From NCBI RefSeq assembly GCF_000424445.1, contig NZ_AUJX01000004.1, positions 1-64,000 of the forward strand: a DNA stretch of 64,000 bases. The letters are read 5' to 3'. The notes below the pieces were generated by a model. It was not told where the DNA came from. It was given only the letters and a program-made list of their open reading frames with translations, and searched no databases. Positions 1 through 8,632 of the stretch are shown here, one piece after another. Source of the DNA: Oribacterium sp. NK2B42. Lineage in GTDB: Bacteria > Bacillota > Clostridia > Lachnospirales > Lachnospiraceae. The stretch's first letter is position 1; each line of letters opens with the position of its first letter. Position numbers and translations under genes: made by a program.

Positions 1-417
1 TCTATCCTTATGTGTAACTATGATAGTTTTGATTTTTTGTTCCATTACTTCTTCTAATAACTGATTCCATTTTTTACGGTTGTAATTTAGCCCACTTCCA
101 TAATCTTCAATACATTGGTCTACGATAATTCCTTTAGCATTACAGAACTGTCGTAAAAATGATACTTGATTCTGTAAATCATCCCTTTGATTTCTTGTAG
201 ACACTCTGGCATAAATAACAGTTTGGCGATTATCGTCCTCTGTATTTATACCCTTAAACTGAAGATATTGGTCATAAGTGTAATAACGCCTATCAGTTGG
301 AGTACGATTTGCTTTTAGAGTACCTTCCCTGTCCCAACGTTGTAACGTTTTGACGGAAACTCCTAATAATTCAGCAAAATCTTTTGGCTTGTAATTAGTA
401 ATATTAGAAGTGTTCAT
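1..417 (-). CDS. tnpA: IS607-family serine recombinase TnpA (partial, 3' end outside the window)
   Basis: The reading frame starts at an ATG at 417 behind a good ribosome binding site (GGAGGG) and runs off the window edge without a stop, giving 139 residues. Residues 10-35 form a MerR-like helix-turn-helix (FAELLGVSVKTLQRWDREG). This is followed by the resolvase start VIYARVSTRNQRDDLQNQ, whose ARVS serine is the expected catalytic nucleophile. A MerR-type DNA-binding head joined to a small serine recombinase is the hallmark of IS607-type transposases, which move a circular intermediate with little target specificity. A TnpB gene would be expected beyond the left edge. The family call is firm; whether the element is intact cannot be seen. 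Confidence 0.9.
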   Translation of the reverse strand, partial: MNTSNITNYKPKDFAELLGVSVKTLQRWDREGTLKANRTPTDRRYYTYDQYLQFKGINTEDDNRQTVIYARVSTRNQRDDLQNQVSFLRQFCNAKGIIVDQCIEDYGSGLNYNRKKWNQLLEEVMEQKIKTIIVTHKDR

Positions 418-717
418 AATAATGCCCTCCATGAGTATATTTAAACACATTTAATCACTAATGTCAGTGTTTCAAATTACTTAGAGATTTCTCCTATGTA
501 AAAGTAATTTTAGCCGTTTATTTCTGACATACAAAAGCAGATTTAATCAGCTCCTAAAAACCGAGCTATCGTACCAATATCTAATTACATATTTTTTAAA
601 ATAGTCTTCTTTATTAAAACAGTCTTTGTTTTTACATCGCACAACCCTAACACTTGGACCGTTCCCGGTCAATGAACTTTAATTAAAATTCAGTTAAATT
701 TCATAATCTGGAAGTGT
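418..717. other. Gene-free, AT-rich stretch beside the IS607 recombinase
   Basis: I see no convincing reading frame here. It should hold the promoter of the recombinase and one end of the IS607 element. IS607 elements lack terminal inverted repeats, so the boundary cannot be placed by eye. A short imperfect inverted repeat (GTTC CCGGTCAAT GAAC) lies at about 661-677. Confidence 0.4.
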
Positions 718-894
718 CTACTTTAAGTCCGGACTGTCTGAATATATTCCATTGGTGTCTATTTTTATTCCATCGCTGTCAATTCCGGTTCCATCAAAGG
801 GCAAAAATTGGCTAAAAAATGTCCTTGATTTTTGCACCGCTTTAATCAGAAGTTGATTGCGAAATGTATTTTTGTCAAAATTGTTATGTGTTTC
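718..894 (-). pseudogene. 3' remnant of an unrecognised gene with a 21-bp tandem repeat
   Basis: In one minus-strand frame a stop at 718-720 is preceded by about 60 open codons that begin right after a stop, so no start is present. The tail reads as three degenerate 7-residue units (DGTGIDS, DGIKIDT, NGIYSDS) behind FFSQFLP. I do not recognise the family. It looks like the last part of a gene truncated by the insertions and deletions around the IS607 element. It is listed because its tandem repeat resembles those inside jetA, jetD, truA and the kinase locus in this window. Confidence 0.3.
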
Positions 895-936
895 GCCGTA
901 TTTTTGTCATTTATTCGTTGTTTTGTGTTGTTTTTT

Positions 937-1124
937 TGAAGGTGGGGAAAACATATGTTGTCAGAAATGTTTTGAAAGAGCTTGGAAATAAGTACTATGA
1001 AGTTAACCTGAGCAAGGAAGCAAAAAGTGCCTATATAACTTTTTTGCTTCCTTTTAATGAAATGTGGGTAATGGCGCAAATGTGGCTCATAAAATGTGTA
1101 AATCTTACTGAATCAGGCTCATAA
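937..1124 (+). pseudogene. Fragment of an AAA-type ATPase (AAA_14/DUF4143-like)
   Basis: The plus-strand frame contains KVGKTYVVRNVLKEL and then NKYYEVNLSKE. This matches the spacing of a Walker A motif (usually RQVGKT) and the following strand in DUF4143-type ATPases, which are common in gut clostridia. There is no upstream start in frame with a ribosome binding site, the glycine-rich part before GKT is missing, and the frame stops within 60 codons. It is therefore at most a relic. The identification rests on a short motif and is tentative. Confidence 0.35.
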
Positions 1125-1177
1125 TATGCGATTTCATTATTTGGAGGGTTAATGATTGTATCACAGACGAAAATTCA

Positions 1178-2653
1178 TCAATGCAGTTCCCGTCTCATCC
1201 AGCTGATGATTTCCTGCTCCAATTTCAGGTTGTTTTCCAACATATAGCTTATAACATCTGTGTATTTGCCATAAGACAAGAGATTTTTCGCCTTTGTCCT
1301 GTCGTTTTCTTCAAGGGGCTTTCCGTAATCAGCATAGGTTTTTAGTTCATCAATTCCCATCCAAAGTGGGCTAATGTCTATGCCGGTTCCTCTTCGCAGG
1401 CTTTCGAGAATGTAAAAGCCGTCGGGATCGATATCTCCGAAATGGAGCCACTGCTTTTCGCATTCGTGATCCTGATATATTTTCTGAGGTTGCTTCTCCG
1501 TTTCTCGTTCCGCATTTTTTTTATGCAGTTGCTTCTCGGCTTCCTGATCATTGTTTATCTTATGAGAATTCTTATACCTCTCATCTTCCTGATCTTTGTA
1601 TATCTTCTGTAAAAGCTTCTGTTTTACCGTGTTATGGTATCCACTTAGATAAATATAGAAACTATCATTTCTCGCAGGCAATCTGTTGAAGGATGTGAGA
1701 TTTTCAACTGTTATAATCCTTTCACCATAGATTTTAATCCTTTTAAGCTTTCGTAGTGTCTCCGATGAAAGGGCCAGGGGGTGCTCACAACTCAAATGTA
1801 GTTTCTCGCCGTATCCTTCAAATCGCAGAGTTTCCGAAAGCCCCTGAGCATGCTCACAGTTTAGATGCATCTTTTCTCCGGAACCTTCAAACCACAGATC
1901 TCCATCGCCCTTCAGATAAACATAGGAGGGATTTGCAAAGACCTGATATTCTTCAAGGATTATTTGCTGTTTCTCCCGTTCGTCCTCTATCTCATCCCAG
2001 GTTTCATTCTCCCATCTTTTGTCATATCGGATCAAAAACCTGCACACCCGGGTGCGGTATTGCTTTTCAAATGTCTTGCTGTCAGACAGCACCATGATGG
2101 AAAGCTCCCGCTCCAGGATATCCTTTTCATTTGTCATTACAGCTTCTACCAGCTTAAGTACTTTGTCCGCTGTCTCCCGGTCAATGGAGCTGTGCCCGTC
2201 CAGAGATGCCTTTTTCCCGGATTCCAGGCGTTCCAGCTGCTCAGTCACAAAGATATCAATTATCGGGTGTGCGCCGAGCCAGCCTCTGTAGAATTCCTTT
2301 TCTGCCTCCCTGAGCTGATCTTTGCTTTCACTCCCGAGGACACTGTAGTAAAGAGGCATCGACTCGACATTGGCCTTGATGGACTGTATCTCTCCAGTCT
2401 TCCATGTGAGGGAAACAAGCTGCACCTCACCTGCCCCCGGAAAATGTTCCAGCTCTTCCATTTCCTGGTGAAAATTCCGTAGTTCCCCCGGGTCTGCAAA
2501 ATCGCTGTAGTACTCGCGGAAGACAGCATCCGGGCGGATAACAAATGACTGATTGACTTTATTTTCCCCGGAATAGGTTTTACTTCTTTCATATTTGTTC
2601 AGAAGAAGGCTCAGCACCTTCCTCTGATACTTCGTTAATTCTTTTTTCTGCAT
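1178..2653 (-). CDS. jetD: Wadjet defence protein JetD (DUF3322/DUF2220, topoisomerase-VI-like nuclease subunit)
   Basis: This 491-residue protein is the last gene of the Wadjet operon. The Toprim-like core of DUF2220 is visible near residue 410 (WLHFGDIDPDGFYILESL), with the acidic DxD expected to bind metal; the N-terminal half corresponds to DUF3322. In studied Wadjet systems JetD is the nuclease that cuts small circular DNA after the JetABC SMC-like motor has extruded it. The start chosen is the ATG at 2653, 7 bases after AAGG; a GTG lies one codon earlier. Two tandem-repeat tracts sit inside it: residues about 255-300 (FEGxGEKxHLxCEH, two copies) and residues about 350-400 (four 13-residue units ending KIYQDHECEKQ). 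The second tract lies just before the Toprim motif. The acidic motif is intact, so activity is plausible. Confidence 0.9.
   Translation of the reverse strand: MQKKELTKYQRKVLSLLLNKYERSKTYSGENKVNQSFVIRPDAVFREYYSDFADPGELRNFHQEMEELEHFPGAGEVQLVSLTWKTGEIQSIKANVESMPLYYSVLGSESKDQLREAEKEFYRGWLGAHPIIDIFVTEQLERLESGKKASLDGHSSIDRETADKVLKLVEAVMTNEKDILERELSIMVLSDSKTFEKQYRTRVCRFLIRYDKRWENETWDEIEDEREKQQIILEEYQVFANPSYVYLKGDGDLWFEGSGEKMHLNCEHAQGLSETLRFEGYGEKLHLSCEHPLALSSETLRKLKRIKIYGERIITVENLTSFNRLPARNDSFYIYLSGYHNTVKQKLLQKIYKDQEDERYKNSHKINNDQEAEKQLHKKNAERETEKQPQKIYQDHECEKQWLHFGDIDPDGFYILESLRRGTGIDISPLWMGIDELKTYADYGKPLEENDRTKAKNLLSYGKYTDVISYMLENNLKLEQEIISWMRRELH
1451..1609 (-). repeat. 39-bp degenerate tandem repeat inside jetD (four units)
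   Basis: Units begin at about 1451, 1490, 1529 and 1568. They encode KIYxDxExEKQ-type 13-mers, and the last unit (1568-1609) is slightly longer. The unit nearest the Toprim motif is probably the ancestral segment. All lengths are multiples of three. Confidence 0.75.
1752..1892 (-). repeat. Two-copy in-frame repeat (72 and 69 bp) inside jetD
   Basis: Copies at 1752-1823 and 1824-1892 encode FEGYGEKLHLSCEH and FEGSGEKMHLNCEH, each followed by a LSETLR-like tail. The copies differ at scattered positions, so the duplication is not very recent, and the frame has been kept. Confidence 0.75.
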
Positions 2654-2661
2654 CACGATAC

Positions 2662-2815
2662 CTTCACAAGTCCCTCAGCCACATGTGTATATCTTCCCGA
2701 CTCCACCAGACTCACCGCGGAATAAGATTTAAGTGCCATTTCTCACGACACCTTCACAAGCCCTTCAACCACATGAGTATACCGTCCCGACTCCACCAGG
2801 CTCACTGTGGAATGA
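2662..2815 (-). repeat. 87-bp offset duplication of the jetC 3' end
   Basis: The block 2749-2815 (end of jetC) is repeated at 2662-2727, between jetC and jetD. The downstream copy still reads VSLVESGRYTHV then EGLVKVS and a stop in the jetC frame. That stop overlaps the jetD start (TGATG), which suggests the original jetC ended there. The offset is exactly 29 codons. Confidence 0.85.
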
Positions 2816-5800
2816 ATATATGAGCCAATGCTTGCGATCTTCTCCGGCGGTGCCGCATAGATTATCTGAAAGTTATTTTCCTCAAAATACTGTACCATCT
2901 TCTCGATTCTTTCCTTTGATAATGCCGAGAATGCCTCGTCGATAAAGCCAAGCCGCATGCAGCATTTGTCCTTTGGATAACACTGGAGAAGTGAAGCTGC
3001 CAGAATGATAAAGTACGGTGTCTGCTTTTCTCCGTTGCTGGCAGAGCCCTGCTTCTGTGACAGCTCCGCCTGCATTTCCTCCTTGCCCTGGCGGCTGGTT
3101 ATCTCCATATCATAGGTGAAATAATTTCTGTAATCCGTGTACTCGGACTCATCTTCACTGTCAAGGATCAGGTCCATAAATTCCTTGATATCCCGTTCCA
3201 TTTCCTCATCGTTTCGAAGGGAATTCATGTAAACCTCCGGGTTATCCATGTAGGCATTGAGCTTTTCGGAAATCCGGAAAAATACCTGTCTGTCGGGCTT
3301 TTCCTTCATGATAAATTTATAGGTATCATTTCCGAATGGAATCTTCCTGAGTTCCCGGTTAATGTTTTCCATTTCCTCTTTTGCGGCGGTAATCTTTTCC
3401 CTGATCTCCGCCACGAAGTCATTCATGAAGGCGCTTTCCAGCTTGCCTTTCTGTTCCTGAAAGCTTTCCGAAGCTCTTTCGATCTGAACATTGGCAAGAT
3501 CCTGGTAAAGGCCGCGATAATACACGATAAATGCGGGACCTCTTCTGTTCATGTCTCCACCGGCGATACGGCAATAGGCTATCTGGATGTCCTCCATGTT
3601 TTTAACCAGAGTATTCTCAACTTCGTTTCTAAGCTCGTTAAGGCGCTTTTCTGTCACCACGATGGAATGTCCGTTTCTATCGCCGGACTTTTCGCGGTTT
3701 CTCTCCCTGAGCTTTTCATACTCGGACAGCATTTCTTTCTTCAGCTCAAAATGCTCACGCTCCAGCTCCAGGTACAGGTTTTCCGCAACCTTCAGCTTAC
3801 CTGAAAGCTCGAACTGGTTCTTTTCCTCGTGTGCAGTTTCATTTTTATTGATGCTAATGTCCTGAAGCGCCTTTTGTCTGATGCCGTCTGCAGTCTCAAC
3901 CGCTTTCTGCGCAGCCTCCTGCTCCTGAAGGATCGCCAGGAAGTCAGGGTTGTTCTTAAGGTCGCTGAGGGACTTTTCAAGCTCACGCTTTTTCTCTGAC
4001 TGTTCAGCATGGAGCAAAGGTGCATTCATCTTATAGTGGTCTTCGTTGAGATCAAGCTTTTCCAGTTCGTCCTTATGCTCCCTCAGGACTTTAAGCTCCT
4101 CTTCCTTATGCCCAAGCTCTTCCCGGAGCTGTTCCTCCTGTTTCTTCGCTTCCTTCAGCTGCAGTTTTACAGCGTCCTGGCCGAAATATATCTTTGTTTT
4201 TCGGATGTCCATGTTGGAAAATGCATAGCTCTTCGCAAGACCGCCGTCCTCCATGAGACCACCTTTAGGATAGTTATGAAGCTCTTCGAGATCTTTACAG
4301 AGATGTATTCCGTTCAAAAGGTAGTTCACATACCTTCTGGCGTAAACATTAGGCACAGTGAGAATACCGGCAGCGGACCCCTCCTGCGCCTCCGTATCCG
4401 GGAGCTTGTCGGTAATCACAACTGTGGCGGAGTAGTTTTTGGAATTGTGCAGTACCTCCATGGCACGGTGACAGTATTTCCCATCCACTATGATGAAAAA
4501 GCGTTTTCTGCCCAGGAAGGTTTCTATTGCTCTGCGCCATTTTGGCTCCTTCACTTCTGAAACAAGCTCGGCAAGGAAACGGACATCTGTATCGATTCCG
4601 TCTTCTGCAAATGCTTTCTTAATTTCTGCTTTGGCAGCCTCCGCTTCCTTTGGATAAGTCATCACATTGTTTTCGAGCTGACGAATGGTTTTCGCAAGTT
4701 CTATCTTCTCGTCCTGTAATGCTTTGACCGCGTCTCCGACATGAACAAGGTTCTCTGAAATCTTTTCTTTTTCTGCATTAAGCTGTGTTTTCAGCGAGAA
4801 AAAAACAGAAAGCTTCCGGTCCGCTGCAATCTTGGGGTCGGAAAATGCTGTTCCCACCCTTCTGTCTTCCTCATTAAGCTCCGGCAATGCCCAGTTAAGA
4901 AGTGCCACGATCTGCTCCTCAAGCTTTGCGAGGGTTGCTATATCCTTCTCGAGATCACTGAGATCCCGGCTCATATTCTCAATCTGATGCTCCAGTCCGC
5001 TAAGCTGTGACTGCATGTTCTGGAAGTCCTGGTTACTCCTGCAGATGGTGAGACGCTCGTTGGCTGCATTGTAATCACGGAGGGCGATTTCATACTTGGC
5101 TTCCAGATCCTTCAGCTGCTTCCTTAAAAAATCAGCTCTCCGGATACTCTCCTCCTGCTGCTCCCTTATATCCACGGTATCCTGATATCTGAACATCATC
5201 CTGCGGACATTATACCTGCGAAGCTTCTCTTCATATTCCTGCACAACCTTTTCAAGCTCTTCCAGCTTCTTTTTACCCTGGCTCAAACGCTCATAAAGGG
5301 CTTTTATCTCTTCGAATTTCTGCCTCTGCTCCTTGAGATTGGCAAGTGACTGAATGTTTCCGGCGTCAAAAACGCAGTCCTGGATGAACTTGTCAATATT
5401 GTTCTCCGGGTTGAATGCCATCATTTTCAGAATCTTCTGCCTGTAGGTATGTACATCAGAGCGGAGTCCCAGGGTTCGAAGCAATTGGCTTGTTCCTTCT
5501 TCTTTTCTTTTAAACTCGGAAGCCTTTATTAGCTTTCCGTGGACGCGGAGTTCGTTTTTGGGAGTCACATAAAGATGTCCGTCCTTAACCTCGCAGAAAT
5601 TCACATCCTCAATCCGGGCATCTCTTATGACAAACCAGTTCTGGAGCTTGCATTCCGAAGGATTGGGGGATTCCATCACCACACCGCAAAGCTGATACTG
5701 TTCGTCCACAGGGGACCAGAACTCCATGACTATATAGCTTATGACCGCATCCTTTCCGCGAAGATAACGGGTGTCTCCCTTACTTCTTGTGTCACCGCGC

Positions 5801-6027
5801 ACATATGCAAGAACGCTTCTGTCACGATCCTTTGCTGCAGTATTGAACTTGGTATTGCCGGTCAGGAGAAATGTCATGGCATCAAGGATTGTGGATTTAC
5901 CTGAACCATTGATACCGGTAATGAGAGTTGAGCCCTCAAGTCTTATGATCTCCCTCTGAAATCTTGACCAGTTTATGAGTAAAAGCCTGGAGGCGGTTTT
6001 TCTGTTTAGTAACATTTGTTCTTCCAT
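2743..6027 (-). CDS. jetC: Wadjet defence protein JetC (SMC/MukB-like ATPase)
   Basis: This is a 1094-residue SMC-like motor. The Walker A motif GINGSGKST is near residue 40. Long coiled coils flank a hinge-like globular part in the middle (around residues 480-640), and the C-terminus carries the signature SNGEKQ and the Walker B LGFIDEAF. In Wadjet systems JetC forms a MukBEF-like complex with JetA (kleisin, MukF-like) and JetB (MukE-like) that extrudes plasmid DNA and hands it to JetD. It starts at the ATG directly after the jetB stop, with GAGGAG upstream, so translation of the two is coupled. Its 3' end has been duplicated downstream. All ATPase motifs are intact. Confidence 0.93.
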   Translation of the reverse strand: MEEQMLLNRKTASRLLLINWSRFQREIIRLEGSTLITGINGSGKSTILDAMTFLLTGNTKFNTAAKDRDRSVLAYVRGDTRSKGDTRYLRGKDAVISYIVMEFWSPVDEQYQLCGVVMESPNPSECKLQNWFVIRDARIEDVNFCEVKDGHLYVTPKNELRVHGKLIKASEFKRKEEGTSQLLRTLGLRSDVHTYRQKILKMMAFNPENNIDKFIQDCVFDAGNIQSLANLKEQRQKFEEIKALYERLSQGKKKLEELEKVVQEYEEKLRRYNVRRMMFRYQDTVDIREQQEESIRRADFLRKQLKDLEAKYEIALRDYNAANERLTICRSNQDFQNMQSQLSGLEHQIENMSRDLSDLEKDIATLAKLEEQIVALLNWALPELNEEDRRVGTAFSDPKIAADRKLSVFFSLKTQLNAEKEKISENLVHVGDAVKALQDEKIELAKTIRQLENNVMTYPKEAEAAKAEIKKAFAEDGIDTDVRFLAELVSEVKEPKWRRAIETFLGRKRFFIIVDGKYCHRAMEVLHNSKNYSATVVITDKLPDTEAQEGSAAGILTVPNVYARRYVNYLLNGIHLCKDLEELHNYPKGGLMEDGGLAKSYAFSNMDIRKTKIYFGQDAVKLQLKEAKKQEEQLREELGHKEEELKVLREHKDELEKLDLNEDHYKMNAPLLHAEQSEKKRELEKSLSDLKNNPDFLAILQEQEAAQKAVETADGIRQKALQDISINKNETAHEEKNQFELSGKLKVAENLYLELEREHFELKKEMLSEYEKLRERNREKSGDRNGHSIVVTEKRLNELRNEVENTLVKNMEDIQIAYCRIAGGDMNRRGPAFIVYYRGLYQDLANVQIERASESFQEQKGKLESAFMNDFVAEIREKITAAKEEMENINRELRKIPFGNDTYKFIMKEKPDRQVFFRISEKLNAYMDNPEVYMNSLRNDEEMERDIKEFMDLILDSEDESEYTDYRNYFTYDMEITSRQGKEEMQAELSQKQGSASNGEKQTPYFIILAASLLQCYPKDKCCMRLGFIDEAFSALSKERIEKMVQYFEENNFQIIYAAPPEKIASIGSYIHSTVSLVESGRYTHVVEGLVKVS

Positions 6028-6029
6028 CC

Positions 6030-6686
6030 CTAAATCTCCTCATCCATATCTTCATCGTCCTCGCTGTTGAATCCTGATTTCCTCTGAAGCATTCTGTTCG
6101 TTGCATTTTTCAGGAACATCTCAAACTCGTCATCGTTCATGCAGTAAAGAAGCGACGGGAACAAAGCTATACGGCAATCCGGGTCTCCGACTTTTCCCAC
6201 AACATCCAGAAGGTTATATTTCTTAAAAAGCTTGAGACTATCGCTCATGGTAGTCTTATCGATGACATCCTTCACTCCGAATTTCTCCAGAGTGAAATTC
6301 AGATCCATTACCGATATAAATATCTTTCGTGACATGGTTCCCGAATGAATCTTGTCGTCATATATGGTCCAGATGGCACAAAGCAGCAGGCTGTCTACCT
6401 TTCTGAGCATCAGCCTGTTGGAGCCGACGCGCCCAAACTCGCCGCCTTCATCCAGGTTCCTAAGCATTATCACGCCGTTTTCTCTGTCGACAATGAGATC
6501 AAAACCGATATAGCCAAGGTACAGGCTCAGAGCCTCTCTTTGATTGGATACAAAATAATAGAGCTTTTTGCTGTCCTCGTCCTTATCCCGGACGATAAAG
6601 GTTGTCCTTAAAAGCCTCCTGGCAGCTCTCTGAAACTGATCCTTCTCACCGCCGGTAAACTCCTCCCAATATTCATGCATTTCCAT
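6030..6686 (-). CDS. jetB: Wadjet defence protein JetB (MukE-like subunit)
   Basis: This 218-residue protein lies between jetA and jetC. Its N-terminal pattern (FTGGEKDQFQRAARRLL, then a FIVRDKD strand) and the winged-helix-like middle (MSDSLKLFKKYNLLDVVG) match JetB-type proteins, and position and size agree. JetB is expected to bridge the JetA kleisin and DNA in the extrusion complex. The C-terminus is strongly acidic (EDDEDMDEE). The sequence looks more like the JetB of type II/III Wadjet (DUF6063-like) than DUF4194 of type I, but I cannot settle the subtype by eye. Only two bases separate it from jetC. Confidence 0.8.
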   Translation of the reverse strand: MEMHEYWEEFTGGEKDQFQRAARRLLRTTFIVRDKDEDSKKLYYFVSNQREALSLYLGYIGFDLIVDRENGVIMLRNLDEGGEFGRVGSNRLMLRKVDSLLLCAIWTIYDDKIHSGTMSRKIFISVMDLNFTLEKFGVKDVIDKTTMSDSLKLFKKYNLLDVVGKVGDPDCRIALFPSLLYCMNDDEFEMFLKNATNRMLQRKSGFNSEDDEDMDEEI

Positions 6687-6749
6687 TGCAGTTTTCCCTT
6701 CTACTTCCTTAATACGTGTTTTCAGCCCTTCATATCCGATAAACGGATG

Positions 6750-6839
6750 CCGGTCTGACTAGTTCACTTCTTTATTACTCATCTATAGGCACATGTTCTT
6801 CACCGCTCATCACTGACATGTGGATGCCTATCTGACCGG
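6750..6839 (-). repeat. Nested inverted repeats between jetA and jetB
   Basis: The outer arms CCGGTC (6750-6755) and GACCGG (6834-6839) enclose ATAGGC-ACATGT (6785-6796) and its partner ACATGT...GCCTAT (6816-6831). In jetA-jetB read-through mRNA this would fold into a branched hairpin. There is no U-tract on the minus strand, so it is not a normal terminator. Confidence 0.6.
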
Positions 6840-6847
6840 ACTAAACA

Positions 6848-8458
6848 TTAGCCCTTTTTCTTTATTGTGAACTTCCTGAGAACAAATTCGCCCTTGTCTT
6901 CATACTCCGGTTCCTGATCCATGATAATGTCATAGCCGTTCTGATCGCCATAGGCCGCTGCCGAAACTGCTGCCAGAACGTCTCTCCTGCTGCTGAGAGG
7001 CAGCTCATCACTTGTCATGGTTGTGCGTCCCTGAAGCTGCTGCTCGATATACTGCTTCATAAGTTCCCTGGCGTATGGATTGTAGGCTTCCCGCTCCTGC
7101 AGCATTCTGGCTCTTTCCCTGTCTTCTTCCGTCATTTCCTCATACAGGTCAACTGTGGCTTTTCGTATGGGCTGGGCCTTTCGAGGGTATCTCAGGGACT
7201 GGAGATCCATGAATTCCTGGGAATCCATGGCGAACAACAAGGTCATCTCTTCGGGGATTTCTTCCTTCATGCCGAGAGACTCCATCTCAGTTGCAATATA
7301 TTTCAAAACCTGCTCGACTTTTCCCCTGGCATCTGCTTCTTTATTCTGTATAAATCGTGCTCTTCCTATCGCTATGTCAAGGTAAAGGGTTATCTTATTT
7401 TTGATGTCTCTCAGGATCTCGTCATAATCCTGATTCAGAAAACGGTTTGTGTTGTCTATCAGGTCAATGACAAATTCTTCCGCTTCACCTTCATTGGACA
7501 GCTCCTCCTCATCAAAGCATCCTATTACAAGCAGCTCGAACAGCTCTTTATTGGTTCTTAGCTGCCTGAGCTTCTTATTGATGCTCTGCCTGTAAAGGTG
7601 AATGTTTGACTGCTTTGTAAGGCGGGCATATTCATGAATGAAATTTCCGGTGGAATATTCCAGAAGATTATTCGTCAGGCTTTCCAATGTTTCCTCATGC
7701 ACCATCTGCTCGATGTATTTCTTCATATAGGTAGAAAGTCGTTTTAAAGATTTCGCCAGGGCTTTGGCATTTCTGTAAACCGATTTCAACGCAAAGGCAT
7801 AGGGATTGTCCTGCCACTGTTCCTTATTATTAAGGGTATTATAGATATCAAAGATATAGCTTGCAAACTCAGCCTTTTCCGGACGTTTCAGGTTCATCAG
7901 GAATTCTGCAAGTAAGACGCCCTGTTCGGTCATGATTATCTGGCGTTCGTAGGTTACATCATCTATTTCTTCTTCAAGCCAGCCTATATTTGAGTCCAGG
8001 AACTTGTAAATGATTCGGCTTGCGATGTCGTTGGGGGACTGGTCATTTGGCTCCTGCTGCCTGGTTTTACCACGGCCTTTGGGTGTTGAGTTTAAAGTCT
8101 CACTTTGAGCCCTAAGCATTTCGGATGTTGTGTTTAAGGTTTTACTTTGAGCTTTAAACATTTCACTTCTGTTCTGTCTGGTGGTTTTCTCACGCCTTGA
8201 AGCATTATTCTCTTTAGGTTCAGCATCTTCGCTGTCGTCCAGTGCTTTTATATGGTTCTCCGCAATATAGATCGCTATGGCATCACGGATACGGTCTCTG
8301 GGTATACGGTAGGAAACTTCCCGTTCATATTCACGGAAGATAAGTTCCAGGCAGTCAGCGTAGATTTGATTATTACTGTTGCTGGCCAACAGATTAAAGA
8401 AGCCGTTAGGCAATTGATTGAATAGATTGTTAACTGTAGTCATTTTGCGAAACCTCAT
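6848..8458 (-). CDS. jetA: Wadjet defence protein JetA (MukF/kleisin-like subunit)
   Basis: This is the first gene of the operon: 536 residues, mostly helical, with an N-terminal winged-helix-like region (MTTVNNLFNQLPNGFFNLLASNS) and a C-terminal domain ending EFVLRKFTIKKKG. JetA is the kleisin-like subunit that closes the JetC ring. The start chosen is the ATG at 8458, eight bases after AGGAG; an in-frame ATG 18 bases upstream lacks this spacing. Residues about 97-124 are a two-copy 14-residue tandem repeat (EMFKAQSKTLNTTS / EMLRAQSETLNSTP) in a probable linker. The gene diverges from vapB, so the promoter should lie in 8459-8557. Subtype is uncertain. Confidence 0.8.
   Translation of the reverse strand: MRFRKMTTVNNLFNQLPNGFFNLLASNSNNQIYADCLELIFREYEREVSYRIPRDRIRDAIAIYIAENHIKALDDSEDAEPKENNASRREKTTRQNRSEMFKAQSKTLNTTSEMLRAQSETLNSTPKGRGKTRQQEPNDQSPNDIASRIIYKFLDSNIGWLEEEIDDVTYERQIIMTEQGVLLAEFLMNLKRPEKAEFASYIFDIYNTLNNKEQWQDNPYAFALKSVYRNAKALAKSLKRLSTYMKKYIEQMVHEETLESLTNNLLEYSTGNFIHEYARLTKQSNIHLYRQSINKKLRQLRTNKELFELLVIGCFDEEELSNEGEAEEFVIDLIDNTNRFLNQDYDEILRDIKNKITLYLDIAIGRARFIQNKEADARGKVEQVLKYIATEMESLGMKEEIPEEMTLLFAMDSQEFMDLQSLRYPRKAQPIRKATVDLYEEMTEEDRERARMLQEREAYNPYARELMKQYIEQQLQGRTTMTSDELPLSSRRDVLAAVSAAAYGDQNGYDIIMDQEPEYEDKGEFVLRKFTIKKKG
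8088..8171 (-). repeat. 42-bp two-copy tandem repeat inside jetA
   Basis: Units are 8088-8129 and 8130-8171, each 14 codons, sharing the core CTTTGAGC and flanks. The frame is kept and the copies have diverged at about a third of positions. Confidence 0.75.
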
Positions 8459-8557
8459 TTTTACTGCTCCTATCATAACAATTTTCTAACGGGTTATGAA
8501 TAGTAAAGCAGATTCGGGTTGCATTTTTTTGCACATAGATATGTGTATTCTCGTGTA

Positions 8558-8586
8558 TTGAAAAACAGAAATTAAAAATATACAAT
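8558..8586 (+). promoter_or_regulatory. Promoter of the vapBC operon
   Basis: TTGAAA (8558-8563), 17 bases, TACAAT (8581-8586), then a tandem CCCTACTT CCCTACTT just before the AGGAGG site of vapB. The repeat is a candidate operator for autoregulation by the AbrB-fold antitoxin. Confidence 0.7.
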
Positions 8587-8632
8587 ATATGTAGGATTTC
8601 CCTACTTCCCTACTTTTAGGAGGATTAATTAT

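Noticed and set aside
3587-4560. Plus-strand reading frames opposite jetC
   Set aside because: They are the antisense of a coiled-coil gene, with no ribosome binding sites and serine/phenylalanine-rich translations typical of shadow frames.
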